From Candidatus Bipolaricaulota bacterium (lineage in GTDB: Bacteria > Bipolaricaulota > Bipolaricaulia > Bipolaricaulales > Bipolaricaulaceae), in assembly GCA_025060415.1 (NCBI GenBank), contig JANXBT010000002.1, forward strand, positions 1-64,000: a stretch of DNA of 64,000 bases, written 5' to 3'. Below the pieces are notes generated by a model, which ran no database searches, was not told the origin of the DNA, and was given only the letters and a program-made list of their open reading frames with translations. Made by a program: the position numbers and the translations under genes. This document shows positions 23,136 to 31,744 of this stretch, piece by piece. Position 1 is the stretch's first letter. The number at the start of each line of letters is the position of its first letter.

Positions 23136-24028
23136 CCGCGGAGCCAGCTGCCCCGGCCCACGAGCGCCCCCCGCAGCTCCACGTCCTCCAGCTGGACCCC
23201 CTCGTCCACCACGCACTCCCAAAGCCGGGCGCGGAGGATCCGGGCCGGCCCCAGGACCACGGAGCGCTCCACCACGGCGTCGCGAACTTCCGCCTCCGGA
23301 TGGATCCAGCTGCGCCCTCCCGTGGCCCGGAGGTTCGCCTCGATGTAGGAAACCCGATCCCCTACATCCAGCCACTCCGCGACCTCGGTGAAGGCGGCGA
23401 TGGCCCGGCGCTGCAGAAGCCAAGCCAGGAAGTAGCCGGGCGCGTCGTGCCCCGAGGGCGCGGCGCGCACGAACTCCAAAAGGAGGGGCAGCACGTCCCG
23501 CGGGAAGAAGTAGCAGGCCGTGCTCACAAGGTCGGAGGCCGGTTCCTCGGGTTTTTCCTGGAAGGCGCGGAGGCGGCCGTCCGCCACGAGGGCCACGCCG
23601 TAGCGCCGCCGGGCCCGGGCGCGGTCGCCCAGGGGGAAGAGGGCCACCGCCGGCTGGCCCCGGGCGGCCTCCACAAAGCGCCGCAGGTCCAGGCGCAGCC
23701 AGTTGTCGCCGGCGAGGACCAACAGGTCATCCCAAAGGCCGCGCTGCTCCACGAGCCAGGCCAAGGCCCGCACCGCCCCGAGCTTCTCCTCCTCCCGCAC
23801 GCTCCCCTCCACCACGAGCTCCACGGGCTTCCCCGCGGCCCAGGCCGCGAAGGCGGGGGCGAAGCGCCGGTTCACGGAAACCAGCACGGGCCAAAGCTCC
23901 GCGGGGATGAGCTCGAGGAGGTAGTCCAAAAGGGGTCTTCCGGCGACGGGGAGGAGGGGTTTGGGGCGATCCAGGGTGATGGGCCAAAGCCGCGTCGCAA
24001 ACCCGCCCGCAAGGATCAGGGCGCGCAT
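23132..24028 (-). CDS. Sugar-phosphate nucleotidyltransferase
   Basis: 298 residues. The N-terminal signature ALILAGGFATRLWPIT ... RPKPLLPVAGRPLLDYLL is the nucleotidyltransferase loop for NDP-sugar synthesis. The C-terminal part has short repeats (WIHPEAEVRDAVVERSVVLG, GVQLEDVELRGALVGRGSW) consistent with a left-handed beta-helix. Mannose-1-phosphate guanylyltransferase or glucose-1-phosphate uridylyl/thymidylyltransferase are both possible; the sugar cannot be fixed by eye. The start codon directly follows the stop of the CDF gene. Confidence 0.88.
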   Translation of the reverse strand: MRALILAGGFATRLWPITLDRPKPLLPVAGRPLLDYLLELIPAELWPVLVSVNRRFAPAFAAWAAGKPVELVVEGSVREEEKLGAVRALAWLVEQRGLWDDLLVLAGDNWLRLDLRRFVEAARGQPAVALFPLGDRARARRRYGVALVADGRLRAFQEKPEEPASDLVSTACYFFPRDVLPLLLEFVRAAPSGHDAPGYFLAWLLQRRAIAAFTEVAEWLDVGDRVSYIEANLRATGGRSWIHPEAEVRDAVVERSVVLGPARILRARLWECVVDEGVQLEDVELRGALVGRGSWLRG

Positions 24029-24919
24029 TCACGGGCCCCGGGAAACCCCGTTGCAGCAAGGCGCCCCGCAGGAGCTCCCCTCCAGCTGGAGGGTGACGTG
24101 GGCGAGGCCGAACTCCTCGCGCAGGAGCCGGCGCAGCTGGGCAGCTAAGGCATCGGCCTCGGCGAGGGTTTGGCTTTCCACCTGCACGTGCGCGCTCAAG
24201 GCCGGAAACCCGGGGCCGATGCTCCAAAGGTGCAGGTCGTGCACGTCCCGCACCCCAGGGACCGCCAGCAAGCGCTGCGCGATCCTTTCCGGATCCAGCC
24301 CCTCGGGGACGCCCTCGGCCAGGATGCGGAAGGCGCGGCGCAGGACCCGCACCGCGCCGACGGCCACAAGTGCGGCGATGCCCAGGCTGGCCACGGTATC
24401 CGCGGCGGTCCAGCCCGTGAGGAGGATCACCAGCCCGGCAGCCAGCGCCGCCAGCGACCCAAGAGCATCGCCCAAGACGTGGAGGAAGGCGGCGCGCAGG
24501 TTGAGGTCCGCCTCCTCGTGCGCCCGGAGCAGGCCCGCCATGAGGAGGTTGGCGAGCAGCCCGGCCAGGGCCACGCCGAGCATCGGCCCGGCGGGGACGG
24601 GCAAGGGCTGGCGCAGGCGCGCGAACGCCTCCTTGGCCACCAGCCCAAGGAGGAGAAGAAGGGTGAGCCCGTTCACCGCGGCGGTGAGGACCTCCACCCG
24701 GCGGAAGCCGTAGGTGTAGCGGGCGGTGGGCGGTCGGCGGGCCAGGCGCGCCCCCAAGTAGGCCAGGCCCAGCGCCACCACGTCCAAGAAAACGTGCGCG
24801 GAGTCCGCAAGGAGGGCCAGGCTCCCCCAGACGACGCCCGCGAGGAGCTCAGTAAGGAAAACGAAAAAGCCCAGCCCCAAGGCCCAAAGAAGACGCCGCT
24901 CCCGTTCCACCGCGATCAC
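24029..24919 (-). CDS. Cation diffusion facilitator (CzcD/ZitB type)
   Basis: 296 residues with six membrane helices. The transport-site motifs are LLADSAHVFLD in TM2 and HVLGDALGS in TM5, the pattern of Zn/Cd exporters; a short HEEADLNLRAAFLH precedes TM5. The cytoplasmic C-terminal domain contains VRDVHDLHLWSIGPGFPALSAHV. The tail ends SSCGAPCCN, an extra cysteine cluster that could bind metal. GTG start. It lies 8 nt after the lytic transglycosylase gene and is probably co-transcribed with it. Confidence 0.93.
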   Translation of the reverse strand: MIAVERERRLLWALGLGFFVFLTELLAGVVWGSLALLADSAHVFLDVVALGLAYLGARLARRPPTARYTYGFRRVEVLTAAVNGLTLLLLLGLVAKEAFARLRQPLPVPAGPMLGVALAGLLANLLMAGLLRAHEEADLNLRAAFLHVLGDALGSLAALAAGLVILLTGWTAADTVASLGIAALVAVGAVRVLRRAFRILAEGVPEGLDPERIAQRLLAVPGVRDVHDLHLWSIGPGFPALSAHVQVESQTLAEADALAAQLRRLLREEFGLAHVTLQLEGSSCGAPCCNGVSRGP

Positions 24920-24927
24920 GGCCTATT

Positions 24928-26616
24928 TTAGCGATAGAGCCAGCGATAGATGAGCCAGGCGTTCAGGACTTTCCCGAGGTACTCCCGGGTTTCCGGGGCG
25001 CGCAACGCCGCGGGGAAATCCCGGGGATCGCGCAGCCCGGCGGTCCAGCGCCGGAGGTTCCCCGGCCCGCCGTGGTAGGCGGCCACCGCCCACGCCACGT
25101 TTCCGGCGAATTGGTCCAAAAGGTGCCGCAAGTACCACGTCCCCAAGCGGATGTTGTAGTCCGGGTCGAACAGGAGCTCCTCCCGGTAGGGGAGGCCCAA
25201 CTTTTCTTCGGCGATCCAGCGGGCGGTGGAGGGCAAAAGCTGCATAAGGCCGCGGGCCCCGGCGCTCGAGACCGCCGTGGGAAGAAAACCGCTTTCCTCG
25301 CGCATCACGGCCCAAACGAGGAAGGGATCCACCCCGTACTCCTTGGACCAGCGCCGCACGCTCTCCTTCCAGGCCTGGGGGTAAGCCAAGCTATAAGCCG
25401 CCGAACAGGGCGTTTGGGAAAGGAGGCGCGCCCCCAAGGCGAAGGCACGGCGCCATTCCCCGTGCTTGGCGTACCACACCCCGATGGCCAGCGCTTCGGC
25501 CGGCGAGGCCTGGGCGAGGGCCATTTCCAAAGCGATCTGGGCCCATTCCTCGCCGCGCTCCGAGAATCGGGCCACCAGGGCCTCCGCCAGCGCCAACGCC
25601 TCGGGCGCGGTCCCTTGGGGATCGGCCCCGACGGAGGGCGGGGGAGCCTCTTCCCCAAGGAGCCAAAGGAAGGCTGGCGGCAATCGGCTTTTTAGGGTTG
25701 CGGCCTCTTGCGCCCGTCCCTGACGAGAAAGGAGGAGGAACGCGCGGAAGGCGGCGTCGTCGGCCACACGGGCCGAGCCCTTGGCCAGCTCCTGGTAGAG
25801 CGCGAGGGCTTCGGAAACCTTCCCCTGCCCTTCGAGGAGCCGGGCGGCCCGCCAGCGCGCCTCCGGGTCCGGCGAGCGCAGATAGGCCGCGATGGCCTCG
25901 CCCACGGCGCCGCGGCCCTCAAGGAGGAGCCCCAACCGATACGCTCCCGCAGGGCCCGCGGCCTGGTAAGCGGCCCGGGCCTTCTCCTCTTCGCCCAACT
26001 TCTCCAAGACCTGGCCGTATTGGACCCAGGCCTGCGCCTCGTGGGGAACGAAGGCCAAACCCCTTTCGTACTCCTGGGCCGCCTCCCTTAGGCGGCCCAA
26101 GCCCGCGAGGGCCTGGGCGCAGAGGAGAATGGCCGGCGGGGATTGAAGCCCCGCCAAGGCCTCTAAGGCAGCGGCGTAGGCTCCGCTTTCGACCAACGCC
26201 TTTCCCGCAGAGACCCGATCCCTCTCCAGGCGCAAGACGGCCTGCACCGCTTCGCCCTCGGGAAGGAGCTTCTTCCACTCCGCCAGGGCCTCCTGGGAAT
26301 GCCCGCTTTCCTCCAGGGCCCTGGCCCAGAGCCTTCGGGCCTCCCGGGACTCGCGCAGGCCCAGGGCCTCCCGCAGGAGGGGGAGGGCGGCCTGCGCCTC
26401 CCCACGGGCCAGGAGGACCGTGGCCAGTTCCACGCGGGCCACCCACCCGGCCGCGTCTTTTCTCCCCGCCAACCTCCACAGATCCGAAAGGTGTCGTTCC
26501 GGTGCGGTCAGCGCCCGCTGCAGCGTCTCATACGGGGCCAAATCGGAGGAAGGCTGGAACGATAGGAACAAGAAAAGAAGAGCACCGGCGGCCAGGAGCG
26601 CAAGCGCCCACTTCAC
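24928..26616 (-). CDS. Soluble lytic murein transglycosylase with TPR-like repeats
   Basis: 562 residues. A hydrophobic N-terminus (MKWALALLAAGALLFLFLSF) works as signal or anchor. About 370 residues of alanine/leucine-rich helical TPR-like repeats follow. The SLT domain has YGVDPFLVWAVMREESGF (catalytic Glu), SSAGARGLMQLLPSTARWIA, and DPDYNIRLGTWYLRHLL with AVAAYHGGPGN. It cleaves peptidoglycan to 1,6-anhydro-muropeptides in the periplasm. The start codon is GTG without a clear RBS. Confidence 0.94.
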   Translation of the reverse strand: MKWALALLAAGALLFLFLSFQPSSDLAPYETLQRALTAPERHLSDLWRLAGRKDAAGWVARVELATVLLARGEAQAALPLLREALGLRESREARRLWARALEESGHSQEALAEWKKLLPEGEAVQAVLRLERDRVSAGKALVESGAYAAALEALAGLQSPPAILLCAQALAGLGRLREAAQEYERGLAFVPHEAQAWVQYGQVLEKLGEEEKARAAYQAAGPAGAYRLGLLLEGRGAVGEAIAAYLRSPDPEARWRAARLLEGQGKVSEALALYQELAKGSARVADDAAFRAFLLLSRQGRAQEAATLKSRLPPAFLWLLGEEAPPPSVGADPQGTAPEALALAEALVARFSERGEEWAQIALEMALAQASPAEALAIGVWYAKHGEWRRAFALGARLLSQTPCSAAYSLAYPQAWKESVRRWSKEYGVDPFLVWAVMREESGFLPTAVSSAGARGLMQLLPSTARWIAEEKLGLPYREELLFDPDYNIRLGTWYLRHLLDQFAGNVAWAVAAYHGGPGNLRRWTAGLRDPRDFPAALRAPETREYLGKVLNAWLIYRWLYR

Positions 26617-26675
26617 GCAAGGAGTTTGGGATGGGCAGGGGCCACGGGCAAGGACAGGGGAGCGCCCAGGCCAAG

Positions 26676-26701
26676 AAAAGGGGCCATCTCAGGCCCCCTT
26701 T
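26676..26701 (-). terminator. Rho-independent terminator after the small exported protein gene
   Basis: Minus-strand GGGGCC, a 6-nt loop, GGCCCC, then TTTTCTT. One unpaired base interrupts the outer A-T pairs. It lies about 50 nt past the stop of 26752-27228 and about 60 nt before the transglycosylase start. Confidence 0.75.
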
Positions 26702-26751
26702 CTAGGGTTTCGTTGGGCTCCGCCCCCCGGCGCCGCCCTAAAAACCACCCC

Positions 26752-27228
26752 CTAGAACGCCACGCAAAGCCCAAAGCCCGGCATGAGGAGGGCGTTGATG
26801 GACATCGTGGCGAGGTTCACGAGGCCAAGGAGCTTGATGTGGCCGTATAGGGCGAACGTTTCGTTGACCGGGAAATAGGCTCCGCCCAGGGCGTTCACGG
26901 TGAGGCTGATGGCCGCCACGCCTCCCAAACCGCCGGCCACTACGGCCACTCCCCCCGCACCGCCGCCGAAGTAGACATCGAAGCCGCCGAGCACACGAGC
27001 GAAAAGCAGGCTGGCGTCTACCGAAAACGCCATGTTCCCGCCGGGAGCAAGGGCCCAGATGCCCAAGGTGAAGCGTGTGGCGGTGTCCCGCGCGGGGAAC
27101 TCGAGGAATACGTCCAACACCGGAGAACCCAAAGCGAAGCTCCCACCCACGCCCAAGCGGTCCTGGGCAAACCCCAGGGTGGCGCCCAAAAGCCCTATTG
27201 CTAGGAAAACCCCTAAAATTCTCCGCAT
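26752..27228 (-). CDS. Small exported glycine-rich protein, possibly a membrane barrel
   Basis: 158 residues. Signal peptide MRRILGVFLAIGLLGATLGFAQ. The mature part has alternating polar/apolar strands and glycine-rich stretches (FGGGAGGVAVVAGGLGGVA) and ends LMPGFGLCVAF with a terminal aromatic, as in small outer-membrane barrels. No family recognised. GAGGGGG lies upstream of the ATG; an in-frame extension to 27333 has no signal-like sequence. Single-gene unit with promoter and terminator. Confidence 0.65.
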   Translation of the reverse strand: MRRILGVFLAIGLLGATLGFAQDRLGVGGSFALGSPVLDVFLEFPARDTATRFTLGIWALAPGGNMAFSVDASLLFARVLGGFDVYFGGGAGGVAVVAGGLGGVAAISLTVNALGGAYFPVNETFALYGHIKLLGLVNLATMSINALLMPGFGLCVAF

Positions 27229-27260
27229 CGTTTTCCCCCTCGTTCGTTCAAAGATGGCGC

Positions 27261-27266
27261 ATTGTA
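27261..27266 (-). promoter_or_regulatory. -10 element of the small exported protein gene
   Basis: Minus-strand TACAAT, about 32 nt before the ATG at 27228. The -35 region is weak. Confidence 0.5.
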
Positions 27267-27304
27267 GCCGAGGGCGCGGCGCAGCACCGAGGGGCGCGAT
27301 TCCC

Positions 27305-27333
27305 TTGGCCTGGGGAGGCTTTGCCCCTAACAT
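27305..27333 (+). promoter_or_regulatory. hutU promoter
   Basis: TTGGCC (27305-27310), exactly 17 nt, then TAACAT (27328-27333). The predicted leader of about 11 nt carries AGGGGAGCC before the ATG at 27351. Confidence 0.6.
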
Positions 27334-27350
27334 TTGCCTAGAGGGGAGCC

Positions 27351-29024
27351 ATGGGGGACGCCATCGGCGTGCGGGAGGTACGGGCGCCGCGCGGGACGAA
27401 GATCTCGTGCAAGGGCTGGCTCCAGGAGGCGGCCCTGCGCATGCTCATGAACAACCTCGACCCCGAGGTGGCCGGGGATCCCGCTAACCTCATTGTCTAC
27501 GGCGGCACGGGGAAAGCCGCGCGCTCCTGGGAGGACTTCGACCGGATCGTACGTTGCCTTAGGGAACTCGAGAACGACGAGACCCTGGTGGTCCAGTCGG
27601 GGAGGGCTGTGGCCATCTTCAAGACCCACGAGGACGCGCCGCGGGTCCTCATCGTGAACGCCATGCTGGTGCCGGAGTGGGCCACCTGGGAGAAGTTCCG
27701 GGAGCTGGAGCGGCTGGGCCTCACCATGTACGGCCAGATGACGGCCGGAAGCTGGATCTACATCGGGACCCAAGGGATCCTCCAGGGGACCTACGAGACC
27801 TTGGCGGAATGCGCCCGCCAGCATTTCGACGGGACCCTGCGGGGGAAGCTCGTCCTCACCGCGGGCTTGGGCGAGATGGGCGGCGCCCAGCCCCTGGCCA
27901 TCACCATGAACGAGGGCGTGGGGATCATCGTGGAGATCAACCCCGAGAAGATCCAGCGCCGCCTCGCGTTGGGGCAACTGGACACCTGGACCGACTCCCT
28001 GGATAAGGCTCTGGACCTCGCTTTGGCGCACAAGCGCCGCGGGGATCCCATCTCCATCGGGCTTTTAGGGAACGCCGCGGACGTCTATCCAGAGTTCCTC
28101 CGGCGGGGCATCATCCCCGATGTGGTCACAGACCAGACCGCGGCCCATGACGAGCTCCACGGCTACGTGCCGGGAGGGATGACCTACGCGGAGGCCTTGA
28201 AGCTCCGGCGGGAGGACCCGCAGAAGTACATCGAGCTTTCCTACCAATCGATGGTGCGGCACGTGCGGGCCATGGCGGAAATGAAGGAGGCCGGGGCGGT
28301 GGTGTTCGATTACGGGAATGCCCTCCGCGCCCAGGCCGAGAAAGGCGGCCTTCCTCATGACGTGGCCTTCTCCTTCCCTGGGTTCGTCCAGGCCTATATC
28401 CGCCCCATGTTCTGCGAGGGCAAGGGGCCGTTCCGCTGGGTGGCCCTCTCCGGCGACCCCGAGGACATCTTCCGCACGGACCGGGCGGTGGTGGAGCTCT
28501 TCCCGCGGAACGAGTCCCTGCGGCGGTGGATCGAGAAGGCCGAGGAAAAGGTGCGGTTCCAGGGGCTTCCGGCGCGGATCTGCTGGCTAGGTTACGGCGA
28601 GCGGGCCGAGGCCGGCCTCCTCTTCAACGAGCTTGTGCGCAAAGGCGAGGTCAAGGCGCCCATCGTGATCGGCCGGGATCATTTGGACTCGGGTTCCGTG
28701 GCCTCGCCCTACCGGGAGACGGAGGGGATGCTGGACGGGTCGGACGCCATCGCCGATTGGCCCATCCTGAACGCGCTTCTTAACGCGGTGTGCGGGGCGA
28801 CCTGGGTGGCCGTGCACCACGGCGGCGGGGTGGGGATCGGCAAGAGCATCCACGCGGGGATGGTGATCGTGGCCGACGGCACTAGAGCCGCGGATCGCCG
28901 CCTGGAGCGGGTCCTCACCGTGGACCCCGGCTTGGGGGTGGCCCGCCACGCCGACGCCGGCTACGAAAGGGCCATCCGCGTGGCCAAGGAGCGCGGGATC
29001 CGCATCCCCAAGTTGGAGGACTGA
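27351..29024 (+). CDS. hutU: Urocanate hydratase
   Basis: 557 residues, the full family length. Converts urocanate to 4-imidazolone-5-propionate using tightly bound NAD+ in histidine breakdown. Conserved blocks: [80 protein letters not shown] (here DQTAAHDE) and [18 protein letters not shown]. Stands alone, with no hutH, hutI or hutG in the window. Own promoter; convergent with the Nudix gene, 13 nt apart. Confidence 0.97.
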   Translation: MGDAIGVREVRAPRGTKISCKGWLQEAALRMLMNNLDPEVAGDPANLIVYGGTGKAARSWEDFDRIVRCLRELENDETLVVQSGRAVAIFKTHEDAPRVLIVNAMLVPEWATWEKFRELERLGLTMYGQMTAGSWIYIGTQGILQGTYETLAECARQHFDGTLRGKLVLTAGLGEMGGAQPLAITMNEGVGIIVEINPEKIQRRLALGQLDTWTDSLDKALDLALAHKRRGDPISIGLLGNAADVYPEFLRRGIIPDVVTDQTAAHDELHGYVPGGMTYAEALKLRREDPQKYIELSYQSMVRHVRAMAEMKEAGAVVFDYGNALRAQAEKGGLPHDVAFSFPGFVQAYIRPMFCEGKGPFRWVALSGDPEDIFRTDRAVVELFPRNESLRRWIEKAEEKVRFQGLPARICWLGYGERAEAGLLFNELVRKGEVKAPIVIGRDHLDSGSVASPYRETEGMLDGSDAIADWPILNALLNAVCGATWVAVHHGGGVGIGKSIHAGMVIVADGTRAADRRLERVLTVDPGLGVARHADAGYERAIRVAKERGIRIPKLED

Positions 29025-29037
29025 GCGCCCCCTCCCT

Positions 29038-29580
29038 TCAGCCCCTCCTGCCGGACGGGGGAGGGAAGCCGGCGCGGGCGGCCCAAAGGAACGCGAGGGC
29101 CGCGAGGGTCTTTCCGTCGCCCTCTCCCCGGCGGGCCATGTTCAGGATTTCCTCGGCGGAGAAGAAGCGGGCTTCGGCGATTTCGTGTTGCGCACGCGGC
29201 GCCCCACCCCCTTCCACGAGCCGAAACAGGAAGATCCTCTCCGTGGAATAGCCGGGGGTGGGGAAGACGACCCCAAGGAAGCGCAGCTTCCCGGAAAGCC
29301 CCACCTCCTCCTGGAGCTCGCGCCGGGCGCAGGCGTAGGGCTTTTCCCCCGGCTCGAGGGTCCCCGCGGGGATTTCCCAAAGGTCGCGCCCCGGGCCCTC
29401 CCGACGCTGGCGCACAAGGAGCACGCGGCCTTCCTCGTCGGTGACCACGATCGCCACGGCCCCGGGGTGCTCCACCACCTCGCGGGGGCCGTGCGGACCC
29501 CACCGCCGAAGGACCCGCAGCAGGCGGCCGGAGAAGAGGACCTCACTCGTCCGGTCCGCGGCGGCCGCCGGGGCGCACAT
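29038..29580 (-). CDS. Nudix hydrolase, ADP-ribose pyrophosphatase-like
   Basis: 180 residues. The Nudix box is complete: G-T-L-E-P-G-E then RRELQEEVGL in the expected spacing. The preceding VEHPGAVAIVV and WEIPAGTLEPGE are typical of the ADP-ribose pyrophosphatase branch, and YSTERIFLFRL supports it. Hydrolyses nucleoside diphosphates linked to another group; exact substrate not fixed by sequence. The ATG at 29580 overlaps the preceding membrane-protein gene by 38 nt; I see no better start. Confidence 0.9.
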   Translation of the reverse strand: MCAPAAAADRTSEVLFSGRLLRVLRRWGPHGPREVVEHPGAVAIVVTDEEGRVLLVRQRREGPGRDLWEIPAGTLEPGEKPYACARRELQEEVGLSGKLRFLGVVFPTPGYSTERIFLFRLVEGGGAPRAQHEIAEARFFSAEEILNMARRGEGDGKTLAALAFLWAARAGFPPPSGRRG

Positions 29581-29755
29581 ACTCCGCCAGGCCCAGCATC
29601 CCCAGGAAGAGCCCGCCCAGGGAGGCGGCGAACGCCAGGAAGTTCAGGGCAAAGGTGGAGGCGAGGATCCGCAACACCATCAGGAACGGGAGGACCACGC
29701 CCGTGATCAGCCCAAGCACCCCCAGCGTGATGAGGATCCAGGGACGGTCCCTCAT
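29543..29755 (-). CDS. Small two-helix membrane protein
   Basis: 70 residues with two hydrophobic segments (WILITLGVLGLITGVVLPFLMV and FLAFAASLGGLFLGMLGLAEYV) and a polar C-terminus. The ATG at 29755 overlaps the stop of the ABC ATPase gene (ATGA), so it is the tail gene of the first peptide ABC operon. No family recognised. Confidence 0.6.
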   Translation of the reverse strand: MRDRPWILITLGVLGLITGVVLPFLMVLRILASTFALNFLAFAASLGGLFLGMLGLAEYVRPGGRRGPDE

Positions 29756-30729
29756 CGGTAGAGCCAACAGGCCACGAAGTGCCCGGGGACGGGCTCGAAA
29801 TCCGGGGGCTCGTCCTTGTCGCAGAGGCCCGGGATCATCTGGGTGCAGCGCGGGTGGAAGCGGCAGCCGGCCGGGGGATGGACGAGGCTTGGGGGCTCGC
29901 CCGGCGGCACGTCCTTGAACTTGAGGGCGTTCTCGTAATCGGGATCGGGGATAGCCGCGAGAAGCGCCCGGGCGTAGGGGTGCAGGGGGTTGTGCACGAT
30001 CTCCCGCACATTGGCCTTCTCCACCACTTTGGCCGCGTACATGATGAACACGCGCTCGGAGAAGTAGCGCACGGTGGAGAGGTCGTGGGTGATGTAGATC
30101 ACGCCCAAGTTGTGGGCCTGCTGCACGCGCCGCATGAGGTCCAAGATCTCCACGCGCACCGAGGCGTCGAGCATGGACACCGGCTCATCCGCCACGATGA
30201 GCTTGGGGCGCAGAACGAGGGCGCGGGCGATGACCAGGCGCTGCTGCTGGCCGCCGGAAAGCATGTGGGGGAACTTGGGCAAGAAGTCCTCCACCGGGGT
30301 GAGCCGCACCTCCTCCAGCACCTCCACAATGCGCTCCTCCCGCTCCAGGGGCCGGCCCACCTTGTTGATAACGAGCGGCTCCAGGAGGATGCGACGCACG
30401 TTCATGAAGGGCGGGAGGGCCCCGTAGGGGTCCTGCTGCACGTAGCCCACCTGGCGCCGCAGCCACCACAGGTTCTTGGCGTGAACGGGCTGCCCGGCGA
30501 ACTCCAAGACCCCCTTGGTGGGGGGCACCAACCCGAGAATGGTCTTGAGGAGGGTGGTTTTTCCGGAACCGCTTTCCCCCACGATGGTGAGGGCTTCCCC
30601 GTAGCGGAGGTCGAAGCTCACCCCGTCCAGGGCGCGCACGTAGCCGATGCGCACGAAGCCCCACTTGCGGAGCTCGTACCAAGTGTGCAAGTCCCTCACC
30701 GAAAGGAGCACGTTGTTTTCCCGCGCCAT
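29752..30729 (-). CDS. Peptide-type ABC importer ATPase (DppF/OppF-like)
   Basis: 325 residues: Walker [11 protein letters not shown]-loop [15 protein letters not shown], signature [15 protein letters not shown] and Walker [12 protein letters not shown] with THDLST. The C-terminal oligopeptide/dipeptide extension reads [21 protein letters not shown]. Works with the second ATPase at 30734-31735 to power uptake by the two permeases upstream. A short insertion ([19 protein letters not shown]) near the N-terminus is typical of OppF/DppF. Confidence 0.95.
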   Translation of the reverse strand: MARENNVLLSVRDLHTWYELRKWGFVRIGYVRALDGVSFDLRYGEALTIVGESGSGKTTLLKTILGLVPPTKGVLEFAGQPVHAKNLWWLRRQVGYVQQDPYGALPPFMNVRRILLEPLVINKVGRPLEREERIVEVLEEVRLTPVEDFLPKFPHMLSGGQQQRLVIARALVLRPKLIVADEPVSMLDASVRVEILDLMRRVQQAHNLGVIYITHDLSTVRYFSERVFIMYAAKVVEKANVREIVHNPLHPYARALLAAIPDPDYENALKFKDVPPGEPPSLVHPPAGCRFHPRCTQMIPGLCDKDEPPDFEPVPGHFVACWLYR

Positions 30730-30733
30730 GGCC

Positions 30734-31735
30734 TCACCTCATAAGCCAGCACTTCACCACGCGGCCGCTGTCCAGGGAGAAGAGCGGCGGCTCCTGCTCG
30801 CACATCTCGAACCGCTTTGGGCAGCGGGGGGCGAACCGGCACCCCTTGGGGGGGTTGATGAGGCTGGGCGGCCGACCCGGGATGAACTCCAGTGCTTTGT
30901 CCTCCCGCAACGTGGGCACGCTCGCCATAAGCTTCTGCGCGTAGGGGTGCAGCGGGCTCTTGTAGAAGACCTCGGCTGGGCTGTGCTCCACGAGATGCCC
31001 GGCGTACATCACCAGGACCTCATCAGCGAGCTCGCTGGAGGTGGCAATGTCGTGGGTGATGAGGATGTAGGTCACGTCGAACTCCCTCTTGATCTTCTTG
31101 AGGGAGTTCATGATGTTGGCCTGGGTGAGCACATCGAGGGCGGAGGTGGGCTCGTCCAGGATGATCAGTTTGGGGTTGGTGATGAGGGCCATGGCGATGA
31201 TGGCCCGCTGGCGCATGCCGCCGGAGAGCTCGAAGGCGTAGCGGGAAAGGAAGTCCACGGGCAACCCCACGAGCCGGGCCGCTTCCTCCGCGCGGCGCAG
31301 GGCTTCGCCGTAGGGAACCCTGTGGTGGAGGATCAGGGGTTCGGCGATTTGGAAGCCCACCCGCAGCACGGGGTTCAACGCGTTCATGGCGGCCTGAGGG
31401 ACAAAGGAGATCTTGCGCCAGCGGATTTCCCGGCGGAACCACTCGTCGTTCATCTTCATGAGGTCGACGCCCTCTAGGATGACCTCGCCGCTGAAGGTGT
31501 GCACGTTGCGCGGCAGGAGGCGCAGAAGCGCGCGGGCCAGGGTGGTTTTGCCGCAACCGGACTCCCCAAGCACCGTGAGGGATCGCCGCCGGCCGAGGAC
31601 GAAGGAGACGTCGTCCACCGCCTGGACCACGCCCTTGGTGGTGCGGAAGTAGAGGCGGAGGTTGCGCACCTGGAGAAGGGGCTCCGCGGCGACTCCCGCC
31701 GAAGATTGGGCCACGAATTCCGCTCGTTCCATCAT
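30734..31735 (-). CDS. Peptide-type ABC importer ATPase (DppD/OppD-like)
   Basis: 333 residues: Walker A GESGCGKTT, PQAAMNALNPVLRVG in the Q-loop region, signature LSGGMRQRAIIAMAL, Walker B LIILDEPTSALD and THDIATSSELAD. C-terminal extension CRFAPRCPKRFEMCEQEPP. Lies 4 nt before its partner ATPase and 9 nt after the permease gene. The PQAAMNALNP variant is shared with the second importer's OppD. Confidence 0.95.
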   Translation of the reverse strand: MMERAEFVAQSSAGVAAEPLLQVRNLRLYFRTTKGVVQAVDDVSFVLGRRRSLTVLGESGCGKTTLARALLRLLPRNVHTFSGEVILEGVDLMKMNDEWFRREIRWRKISFVPQAAMNALNPVLRVGFQIAEPLILHHRVPYGEALRRAEEAARLVGLPVDFLSRYAFELSGGMRQRAIIAMALITNPKLIILDEPTSALDVLTQANIMNSLKKIKREFDVTYILITHDIATSSELADEVLVMYAGHLVEHSPAEVFYKSPLHPYAQKLMASVPTLREDKALEFIPGRPPSLINPPKGCRFAPRCPKRFEMCEQEPPLFSLDSGRVVKCWLMR

Positions 31736-31744
31736 CGCTTCCCC

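Noticed and set aside
24920-24930. TAAAAT 5 nt before the CDF start as another leaderless promoter
   Set aside because: It includes the stop codon of the transglycosylase gene, lies inside a tight operon, and has no -35.
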